A stretch of 64,000 bases of DNA from Gemmatimonas phototrophica. Its GTDB lineage: Bacteria > Gemmatimonadota > Gemmatimonadetes > Gemmatimonadales > Gemmatimonadaceae. Made by a program: the position numbers and the translations under genes. Below are positions 16,521 to 23,475 of this stretch, in pieces; the stretch's first letter is position 1; every line of letters starts with the position of its first letter. Location: assembly GCF_000695095.2 (NCBI RefSeq), contig NZ_CP011454.1:4464001-4528000 (forward strand), in the 5' to 3' direction. The notes beneath the pieces were generated by a model. It made no database searches and was not told the origin of the DNA. It saw only the letters and a program-made list of their open reading frames with translations.

Positions 16521-18764
16521 CTACCGCAGGCGATATAGTTCGCCAGTAGGTTCAAAGGGGCGGTCGTCGAAGACGTGCACCACGTCCCCACGCAGCATCA
16601 ACGCCTTGGCCACGCCCACGGCGGCGGACTCCGTCAGCATGAACCGGGTACGCAACCACTCATGCAGCGCTCGTCCGGAGAAGCAGCTTTCGTACCAGAG
16701 CCCATACCGACGGCATCCGCCAATGAGAATCCCTTCGCGCTCACGGAGCTGTTGAGCGACGGCGTCAAGCTCCGGCAGAGCATCGTTCGAGTGTGCCGTG
16801 GCGTCGTGTTCGGCTCCGACAAAGCGAAAGAAGAGATAGGCGTCGGCAAAGTCGTGCTCGGACACCACATGCTCGATGTATCCGAGCGCCGTGAGCCGTT
16901 CGCCAAGACGCACCGCGACCGCTCGCGACACTGACCAGCGGTTGACCATCCACGTCACGGCATCCGCGGCAACAAAGCACTGCGGATAGCGACGCAGATG
17001 ATGATGGCGATCCCGCACTTCGATGCCGTCCAGTCCGCGCATCTCGTCGAGCAGTTGCTCGTTGGTCAGCTGGGGAAGCCCTTCGCCGGGCGATTCGGTC
17101 AGTGGCTTGAGCCCCTCGGAGATGCGCGCCGAGCGACGCGGTGTCGGCACGCCGGAGGAGGTGGGCTCCGCGATGTCCGCATGGTAGGCGTCAATCCAGC
17201 GGCGAAAGTCCTCGATCGCCATGGGCCGGGCTACAAGATAGCCCTGCACGTATTGCACGCCACGCGTTGCGAGGTAGTCCCATTGGGCATCGGTCTCCAC
17301 CCCCTCGGCAATCAGGGGAATTTGCAGCGTATGCGCCAGCGCGATGATCGTGTCCAGTACCGGCCGCTCAGTCGTGGAAGCATCGATCTGCCGTACGAAC
17401 TCCCGATCGATCTTGAGTCGGTCAATGGTGAGACGCTCGATGGAAGCGAGGCTGCTTTGCCCGGTGCCAAAGTCGTCGAGTGCCAACTTGTAGCCAGCCT
17501 CCCGCAGGGCATGCAAGACCGCCTCGGAGCGGGCGTCCACCACGTCACGCTCCGTGACCTCCAGCAGCACATACTGCCGGGGAACCGATGCGGCGTCAAA
17601 GATCCGGGCGAGCGTTTCGTCGAAGGCTGGAGTACGCAGCTGCGCCGGCGTGATATTGAAGGAGAAGTACAGATCGCGGTGCGTTGCAATGATCGAGGCA
17701 AGCCGGTCGCGTGCCTTGGCCATGACCAGGTTGGACATGGGGACAATGAGGCGCGACTCTTCGGCCAGACCGATGAACTCCATTGGCGGGAGTACGCCAC
17801 GAGCCGGATGCACCCAGCGCATCAGAATTTCCCCGCCTACGCACCGCCCACTTCGGGTATCGACGATCGGTTGTACATACGGCTCGAAACGCCGCTTGCG
17901 GAGTGCCACTTCAAGCCGCCGCTGGGGGTTCGCTCGATCGCGAAGCTGCCCTTGAATCCAGCTCATCGCGGCAATGGCGAGCGCGGTGGTCAGCAGCAGC
18001 AGCACGAAGAGGTTGCGCCGCACGCGAAACAACAGGTGATCGACCGTGATCGATTGCGTCAGGCTTATGCGACGCTCGGGTGACCACGACGTGCGCTGCC
18101 ACAGTGCGCCGGCTGGTTCGGCCGGTTGTGGCACATTCATCCATGGCACGGGCGTGCCTCGTCCCGTTCCGACATGGCGGTCCCATCGATTGGCATTGGC
18201 CGACACGGGAAGGGCAAGCCGCGACAGCACGTTCGGATCGAGTTCAGCCACCAAGGCCGCGCCTCCCCGAGTGGAGAGCGTGCGCAGACCACGGGATCGG
18301 ATGGACGGCTCGAGGTACAGGAGTACGTCTCCATCGTTGGGGAGCGGCGGCAACGTATACAGACGCCGCACCCCGAGCGGTCCGCACCACGGGGCGCTGG
18401 CGGCCGGGCGCAGGAAGTAGGCGCGAGCCACCTCGCTGGTGAAGCTCACACTGACGATGCGCCGAATCGTCGCCTCGTCACAGCTGGCCGGAGTACGCTC
18501 GAGGAGGCGGGAGAAATCCTTCTCAATGGCAAGGATGGTTGAGTCCCAAAGTGCACCAACGAGCTGGGCTTCCTCGCGCATATCACGGTCATCACGGCCC
18601 ACTTCGATGGCTGACCACGTGGCGGCGACGCACAGGAACGAAATGCCAAAGACCATGCACCAGGCCAGCAGCCCCGGACGGGCATTGCGCGTCCGTGTCC
18701 ACAACACGGTCGCGCCGGTCGTGTCATTCGATGGGGATGTTCTGCCGAGCCAGGCCTTCAGCAT
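16521..18764 (-). CDS. cyclic-di-GMP phosphodiesterase: CSS-motif sensor, EAL domain, two DEP domains
   Basis: This is a protein of about 747 residues. An N-terminal membrane helix is followed by a periplasmic CSS-type sensor with cysteines in TPASCDEA and SAPWCGP. A second membrane helix (NLFVLLLLTTALAIAAM) comes next, then a full EAL domain with EILMRW, FNITP, LLEVTE, DDFGTG, KIDREFV and EGVET, so c-di-GMP hydrolysis is expected. The last 200 residues look like two DEP domains, one around FVAADAVTWMVNRW and one around CFSGRALHEWLRTRF. Disulfide state in the periplasm probably tunes activity, as in PdeC-like enzymes. A GTG at 18848 would overlap the upstream gene and is the alternative start. 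Confidence 0.82.
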   Translation of the reverse strand: MLKAWLGRTSPSNDTTGATVLWTRTRNARPGLLAWCMVFGISFLCVAATWSAIEVGRDDRDMREEAQLVGALWDSTILAIEKDFSRLLERTPASCDEATIRRIVSVSFTSEVARAYFLRPAASAPWCGPLGVRRLYTLPPLPNDGDVLLYLEPSIRSRGLRTLSTRGGAALVAELDPNVLSRLALPVSANANRWDRHVGTGRGTPVPWMNVPQPAEPAGALWQRTSWSPERRISLTQSITVDHLLFRVRRNLFVLLLLTTALAIAAMSWIQGQLRDRANPQRRLEVALRKRRFEPYVQPIVDTRSGRCVGGEILMRWVHPARGVLPPMEFIGLAEESRLIVPMSNLVMAKARDRLASIIATHRDLYFSFNITPAQLRTPAFDETLARIFDAASVPRQYVLLEVTERDVVDARSEAVLHALREAGYKLALDDFGTGQSSLASIERLTIDRLKIDREFVRQIDASTTERPVLDTIIALAHTLQIPLIAEGVETDAQWDYLATRGVQYVQGYLVARPMAIEDFRRWIDAYHADIAEPTSSGVPTPRRSARISEGLKPLTESPGEGLPQLTNEQLLDEMRGLDGIEVRDRHHHLRRYPQCFVAADAVTWMVNRWSVSRAVAVRLGERLTALGYIEHVVSEHDFADAYLFFRFVGAEHDATAHSNDALPELDAVAQQLREREGILIGGCRRYGLWYESCFSGRALHEWLRTRFMLTESAAVGVAKALMLRGDVVHVFDDRPFEPTGELYRLR

Positions 18765-18825
18765 GCTGCGGGCATTGAGGTGCGTTTGAGGTCGCGTGTC
18801 AGGCAGCGGTAGACAGTCGTGTTGC

Positions 18826-19485
18826 TTATTCGCGCCAGACGAATGCACGAATATGGGCTTCCGCTGGCGCTCCCGTCTGATCGGTGTCCTGCATCATTCC
18901 CACGGCGAGAATGCGACCCTCGTTCCAGCCACAGTCTCGTGCCGCATCGTTCGCTGGTGATACGACGAACGACTGCCACGTCAGGGTACGGGATTGCGGC
19001 ACACGAATGTCACACACGGTGTTTGTGCGCTGTACGCGCACACCGCTGTTCACGGTTCCCATTGAGTACATCACCAGACGTGTACCGGGCAGCAGTCGCC
19101 GCGGACTTTCCAGCACGAAGTACAGGCGCAACGCCGCATCGGATTGGTCGCGTACCGTGAGGTCGCTACCGGCAGGGACGACGGGGAGGCGGTACTCCAG
19201 GTGCGCCGTGCCACCGCGGGCGAGCGGCTGGCGCCTGAGGTCGAGCGCAAACCACGCCGCCTGACGCTCGCCATTGATGGACAGAAACCGACCACTCCCG
19301 TCTTCACGAATGGCGGAGGTGGGTGATGTGGATCCTCGAACCGCGCGCCGCTGCCAGAGGGGAGGGAGCGAGTCGCTGGCGGTTGCCGCGGAGAGCGTGA
19401 GCAGGTCACGCTCTCCGGGGTTCTGCTGGGCGCCATGCGCCGCCATCGCCACTGAAACCGCCAGGGCAAAGGGAAGCCGAGTCAT
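18826..19485 (-). CDS. DUF3047 family exported protein
   Basis: This is a 219-residue protein with a short signal peptide ending around AHGAQ. The body resembles DUF3047: a beta-rich domain with LEYRLPV, a LRLYFVLE strand, TLTWQSFVVSPAND, and the closing MMQDTDQTGAPAEAHI block that is the most recognisable part of the family. The function is unknown; a carbohydrate-binding-like jelly-roll fold is plausible. It lies directly upstream of the EAL protein on the same strand, about 60 bases from the preferred start of that gene, so the two may form one unit linking envelope or exopolysaccharide state to c-di-GMP. Confidence 0.6.
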   Translation of the reverse strand: MTRLPFALAVSVAMAAHGAQQNPGERDLLTLSAATASDSLPPLWQRRAVRGSTSPTSAIREDGSGRFLSINGERQAAWFALDLRRQPLARGGTAHLEYRLPVVPAGSDLTVRDQSDAALRLYFVLESPRRLLPGTRLVMYSMGTVNSGVRVQRTNTVCDIRVPQSRTLTWQSFVVSPANDAARDCGWNEGRILAVGMMQDTDQTGAPAEAHIRAFVWRE

Positions 19486-19703
19486 TGCGAGCGGATGGGA
19501 TGGGCAAGCCGTTCCGCGATGACGGCCAACGCGGGATAGGCAATGAACGAGGCCTGCTCCTCAAATAAAGAGCAACGGCAACCGTTTGGTTCACGAGAAT
19601 GCAGCGTGGCCAATTGGAGGAACTCGCCGGATCGCCCGCACCTATGCAGATAGGACGTCTTGCCGTACCTTCTCCCGACGTTGCTCTTCTGCCAGCCCCC
19701 TGC

Positions 19704-19708
19704 AAGGA
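19704..19708 (+). promoter_or_regulatory. ribosome binding site of the 19717 gene
   Basis: AAGGA sits 8 bases before the ATG at 19717. It supports that start over the in-frame ATG 19 codons upstream. Confidence 0.6.
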
Positions 19709-19716
19709 TCGTTGTC

Positions 19717-20298
19717 ATGACCGAATCACAGATGAAGTCAGCGGTGCAGTCGTTCAGGACGATGGACTTTCAGGCCCTCAAGGCCAAGATGGAGTTCATG
19801 CTGGACACCCATGCATCGGACCACATCACGCCGACACACACCAATCTGGACGCGGACCGCCCCAAGAGCTTCTACATGAAGCGCAAGATGGTGGACGAAC
19901 AGCAGGGCACAAAAATGGGCAAGATCAACTGGACCCAGATGGGCGAGGTCAAGAACATCGTGCAGGTACCCGGTGTCGTGGCGGCCACCAAGGAGGATGA
20001 AGCCACGATCCTCCAGCTCGCGTTGCGGCAGAGCACCGACTACAAAGTCGTATCGGCCGATGACAGTGTGGGCCAGAAGTGCCTGCTCATCACCGGGATC
20101 CCGACAGGCTATGCCGGTTTCAGCTACCCCACGAAAAGAGAATCGGGGCTGGGGGCCTCCGGGGCATCCACTGCGCTGCCCATGGAGGTGTACTACAACG
20201 TGATCTGCATACGGGCGGGCGGAAACACCAAGCTGCTCTCCACGTATCCCGCGTCGCAGTCATACATCGACAGCCTGGGGCCAGGGTTCATCGGCTGA
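19717..20298 (+). CDS. hypothetical protein, 193 residues
   Basis: I do not recognise this protein. It has no signal peptide or membrane helix and is rich in Met, Lys and Asp near the start (MTESQMKSAVQ, then FYMKRKMVDEQQG). The second half is more beta-like, with VVAATKEDEATILQLAL, CLLITGIPTGYAG and a run of Gly/Ser/Ala before MEVYYNVICI. A good ribosome site supports the ATG. The gene stands alone: 230 bases of apparently empty sequence precede it and a Rho-independent terminator follows, so it is a monocistronic unit. Confidence 0.65.
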   Translation: MTESQMKSAVQSFRTMDFQALKAKMEFMLDTHASDHITPTHTNLDADRPKSFYMKRKMVDEQQGTKMGKINWTQMGEVKNIVQVPGVVAATKEDEATILQLALRQSTDYKVVSADDSVGQKCLLITGIPTGYAGFSYPTKRESGLGASGASTALPMEVYYNVICIRAGGNTKLLSTYPASQSYIDSLGPGFIG

Positions 20299-20322
20299 CG
20301 CCTTTCCAGCGTCTGCACTCAT

Positions 20323-20366
20323 AGCCCCGTCGAGCTCAGGCCGCTCGTTCGCTCGATGGCTTTTTT
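20323..20366 (+). terminator. Rho-independent terminator of the 19717 gene
   Basis: AGCC plus TCGAGC (20323-20335) pair with GCTCGA plus GGCT (20351-20361), with small bulges. A run of six T (20361-20366) follows on the plus strand. Confidence 0.65.
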
Positions 20367-20440
20367 GACGGAAACGCGAGGCGATGCAGATGGTCAGGAG
20401 TCCCATATCATGGGGGTTCGCGCGAAACCATCACGCGAAC

Positions 20441-20866
20441 TCAGCCAACGCGTGCGCCGCGCAGGTCAACGGCGAGTGCTTCCTGGCCATCGGGGAGCAC
20501 GTTGAACATGCGAAACGTGAAGGCGTCCGGGTCGCACCAGTCAAGGACAATGCGCCAGCCCCAATCCGGCGACCCATCCCCCGCGGGATAGGTACCGTAC
20601 AACGCAACGGCGTGGCCTTGGGTGTGGCCATGCAGAACCATCGGCTTCACCGAATGGAACGTGTCGGTGAAGTCGCCTCGGCACGAGGCCCTTGGTCCGC
20701 GAAGCACCAGCTCGCCTTCCTTTGGTGTGCCCTCGTGCGCCCAACTCACGGACACGCGATCTGCGGAAACGACGAGCGTGCCGTCCGAGAGATGGGCCGG
20801 TGTGCCCGGCATGAACCAGAGCCGGTTGGGACCGGCGAAACGGCCGTGATGGGAGGTAGGAATCAT
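20441..20866 (-). CDS. hypothetical protein, 141 residues
   Basis: This small soluble protein has no signal peptide. It appears to be a beta-barrel-like domain: WAHEGTPKEGELVLRG, DTFHSVKPMVLHG, then WGWRIVLDWCDPDAFTFRMFNV and an ending VDLRGARV. It faintly resembles DUF1579-type beta-barrel proteins but I cannot assign it. It ends a minus-strand run (NHL protein, broken membrane gene, DUF1330, DUF4287, this gene). It may be the last gene of that operon, with 126 bases between it and the DUF4287 stop. Confidence 0.6.
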   Translation of the reverse strand: MIPTSHHGRFAGPNRLWFMPGTPAHLSDGTLVVSADRVSVSWAHEGTPKEGELVLRGPRASCRGDFTDTFHSVKPMVLHGHTQGHAVALYGTYPAGDGSPDWGWRIVLDWCDPDAFTFRMFNVLPDGQEALAVDLRGARVG

Positions 20867-20992
20867 GCTGCGATCCTACACACCGCTAAAAAGAGCGCAA
20901 GCCCATCCATAATCCGGCACGGGGCGTTGCACCAGCGATGGGCACGTGGAGCGGCCACGGAATTGGCCGCACCATGTGGGGCGTGAGCAGAA

Positions 20993-21214
20993 CTACTTCG
21001 CTTGTGCGAACACATACGCAACAATCGCGTTGGCATGTCCGTGCCCCAGCCCGTGCTCTGCCTTCAGCCAGCTCACTACCTCCATGTGCTTCATGCCGGT
21101 GCGGCTGCGCACAAGATCGAGCCAGAATTCCATTGGCTTTCCGTACTTCTTTTCGATGGAGGGGAAGTAGGACGCCGGGCCCTTGGGGGATTGATCCGAT
21201 TGGTTCCCACTCAT
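20993..21214 (-). CDS. DUF4287 domain protein
   Basis: This is a 73-residue protein matching the DUF4287 pattern: ASYFPSIEKKYGKPMEFW near the start, a central EVVSWLKAEHGLGHGHANAI, then a C-terminal helix. The conserved LGHGHA motif is present. The function is unknown. Related proteins often accompany small conserved genes such as DUF1801 or DUF1330 members. Its ATG overlaps the stop of the DUF1330 gene as ATGA, which fixes the start. Longer overlapping frames on this strand are shadows. Confidence 0.75.
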   Translation of the reverse strand: MSGNQSDQSPKGPASYFPSIEKKYGKPMEFWLDLVRSRTGMKHMEVVSWLKAEHGLGHGHANAIVAYVFAQAK

Positions 21215-21633
21215 CGATCCATCCCTTCCAGTAATGGCAGCAACCGCGAGTCCTCGATGGCCGCGAGGCGGTGACCAAGGCCCGTCAGGTAGGCCTCATT
21301 GGAGGCGAACGCTAGAAACGCCTCCGGGCTGGCCTGCCGCACGAGCATGGCGGCGTCCCAACGTTCATCAGTGGGGCCGATGAGAAACGGTCCCCCTTTG
21401 CCGAAGAACAGGAGCTCACCACCTGACGCCTCGAGATAGGGCTGAGTGTGTTGCATGTACAACTGGTAGGCGGCCTCCCCGGAAATTGCGCTCTCCGGTG
21501 CCAGCGCAGGCGTGGCCGAATAATCCGCAATGGCGCGAAATCGCAGCAGATTGAGCATCACGACCGGGCCGGTGATGCCACGAGTAAAAAATTCGCGTCC
21601 GGCGTCCTGCGTGGGCTCCAGATAGGTTTTCAT
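21211..21633 (-). CDS. DUF1330 family protein (dimeric alpha/beta barrel)
   Basis: This is a 140-residue cytoplasmic protein. The segments GPVVMLNLLRFR, AAYQLYMQHTQPYLEASGGELLFFG and the late PEAFLAFASNEAYL-type helix fit DUF1330/ferredoxin-like dimeric barrel proteins. Such proteins may be small enzymes or stress proteins; no function is firm. The ATG at 21633 is used rather than a start 13 codons upstream, because the family begins at about this point. It is translationally coupled to the DUF4287 gene downstream. Confidence 0.72.
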   Translation of the reverse strand: MKTYLEPTQDAGREFFTRGITGPVVMLNLLRFRAIADYSATPALAPESAISGEAAYQLYMQHTQPYLEASGGELLFFGKGGPFLIGPTDERWDAAMLVRQASPEAFLAFASNEAYLTGLGHRLAAIEDSRLLPLLEGMDR

Positions 21634-21681
21634 GCGAGTCTCCTTCGTATGATATGAGAGGGTGGGGGCCAACCAATACGG

Positions 21682-22068
21682 TCAGTCGCCTGTGTACGAG
21701 AATGGCGGGAATGCCACGCGCTCAAACCCCAGCGCGGCGATAGCCCCCGCAGCGTACATGACGAGATCGAGTGGGTCAAAGGTGCGACCGAACACGGCAA
21801 GGCCACGGTACTGCATCAGCTAAACGACCGCGCCGAAGAGGATAACGGCTGTTGCCCGTAGCGCCGGCCGGCGAAGCGTTGGCGAATGCTCAGCCCCCAC
21901 GCCAAGCAGCAATACGAGCGAGAACGGAAGCACCAGATCAATCAGATAGCCGGTAACGAATACGCGCCACGGTCCGCAGTAGTCGGGCCCGGTGATGAGA
22001 TGCAGCGCCGCTACCGTCAGGCAGATGCCCACGACCACCGGCTTGCGGGGAAGGTTGAGTGAAGGCAT
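21682..22068 (-). pseudogene. small VanZ-like membrane protein gene with an in-frame amber stop
   Basis: The frame starts at the ATG 22068 and encodes hydrophobic helices (VVVGICLTVAALHLI, YLIDLVLPFSLVLLLGVG). It meets a TAG at codon 83 (21820-21822), then continues open in the same frame for 45 codons to a TGA at 21682. The part after the TAG reads LMQYRGLAVFGRTFDPLDLV, a VanZ-like pattern in which the stop position is normally Glu followed by a hydrophobic residue and Gln. The nonsense change therefore probably arose from GAG. The protein would lose its last helix. A sequencing error or stop readthrough are alternatives. It lies 19 bases after the NHL gene. Confidence 0.65.
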
Positions 22069-22087
22069 CAGAAGCGGCGCTGACCTG

Positions 22088-23206
22088 TCACCGACGTATG
22101 AATTTCTGCACACGACGACCACCACCCACCTCCGACGTGTATACGTTCCCGCGGGAATCGACCGCCACGTTGTGGAGGAATACAAACTGCCCGGCGTACC
22201 GGCCTATGCGGCCAAACGATTGAACCTCCTGCAGCGTTTGCCGATCAAACAGGCGGATCCGCCCATTCCCCGCGTCGGCGATATAAAGGTAGCGCTGCTC
22301 CGCATCCTCGGAGAATGCGATGGAAAATGCGGTGCCGAGCAACTTCGTGCGCCGCTCAATGAAGAATTCGCGTTCGAACTTCCCCTGCAGTGAGAAAATC
22401 TGAATGCGATTGTTCAGGCGATCTGCCACATAGACATGCCCGTCATTTGACACGCGGATGCCATGTACCGTGTTGAACTGCAACGCTCCTGCCCCGGTTG
22501 GCTGCTGCATATTCGAGACCTGATCATCGGGACGATTGCCGTAGGCCCCCCACATGCGCTTGAACGTACCCGCGTCGGCGTCGTAGACGATGACGCGACG
22601 GTTCACATAGCCATCCGCGACAAACAGTTCGTTCGTTGGCGGATACACGAACATGTCCGCAGCATTGTTGAGATTCACAGTGTCGAGACTCCCCCGACTG
22701 GCCCCGCGATGCCCGATTTGCAGCAGGAATTTGCCGTCCCGTGTGAACTTCAGCAGTTGATTCTCGGTCTTCTGGGGGAGCCGGGGCCCGCCGGCCGAGG
22801 ACAGCCAGACGTTTCCCTTGTAATCGACGTGGAGACCATGCTCGTCGGCTGGCCACTCAAACCCAGTGCCTGAGCCGCCCCACCCACGGACGTACTCCCC
22901 CTCCGGCGTGAACTCCATCACTGGTGGCGCGGCCGTACAACACTCAGCCTCAGCATTCAGCGCCACTTCGTCCGTGCCTAGCGACCACGGACGCTGCAGA
23001 ATCCACACGTGGTCCCGTTCGTCAATAGCAACCCCCGACACTTGTCCAAGGGTCCACTGCTTGGGGATCTTTGGCCAGCTGGGATCGACCTCGTAGGTGG
23101 GAGCCCGGGGTCCCGCCGGAGTGACCGCGCGGGCAGCGAGTCGCTCGGCAAGAACGACACTCACGAGGGCCGCAACGTAAAGTGTGGCAGTGGTACGCGA
23201 TGGCAT
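22088..23206 (-). CDS. NHL-repeat protein (peptidyl-hydroxyglycine amidating lyase-like)
   Basis: This is a 372-residue exported six-bladed beta-propeller. A signal peptide covers about residues 1-28. Blades show the NHL pattern: VSGVAIDERDHVWIL, GLHVDYKGNVWLS, VHGIRVSNDGHVYVADRLNN, YLYIADAGNGRI and VAVDSRGNVYTSEV. The order and the ECCTAAPP cysteine pair resemble bacterial proteins annotated as peptidyl-alpha-hydroxyglycine alpha-amidating lyase family. Whether it has lyase activity is unknown. It is the first gene of the minus-strand run to 20441. Confidence 0.72.
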   Translation of the reverse strand: MPSRTTATLYVAALVSVVLAERLAARAVTPAGPRAPTYEVDPSWPKIPKQWTLGQVSGVAIDERDHVWILQRPWSLGTDEVALNAEAECCTAAPPVMEFTPEGEYVRGWGGSGTGFEWPADEHGLHVDYKGNVWLSSAGGPRLPQKTENQLLKFTRDGKFLLQIGHRGASRGSLDTVNLNNAADMFVYPPTNELFVADGYVNRRVIVYDADAGTFKRMWGAYGNRPDDQVSNMQQPTGAGALQFNTVHGIRVSNDGHVYVADRLNNRIQIFSLQGKFEREFFIERRTKLLGTAFSIAFSEDAEQRYLYIADAGNGRIRLFDRQTLQEVQSFGRIGRYAGQFVFLHNVAVDSRGNVYTSEVGGGRRVQKFIRR

Positions 23207-23475
23207 ACGATCTGACGAAAGAGGGGCGTTGTTGAACAGCCGGAGTCACAGCAATGATTGGCACGTCGGGCGTGCGTACACCCCTTGGGGGAACGACCGC
23301 CCGACGCACCGCTGAATCCATCCGCAAATGACGCCGTCACACGAGGGGTGGTGCGCTAATATGCGTCGAACGGAAGAGTGGGGGCGAGCCTCGCACTCGC
23401 CAGGAACGTGGACCTGATGGTGGGCCATTGGCGCTGGCTCGCTGTAGCTCGCGCGGCGCCTTAGCTTCCTGCCCA

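Noticed and set aside
16998-18083. 361-codon open frame on the plus strand
   Set aside because: It lies opposite the EAL/DEP gene, whose motifs are unambiguous; the plus-strand product has none.
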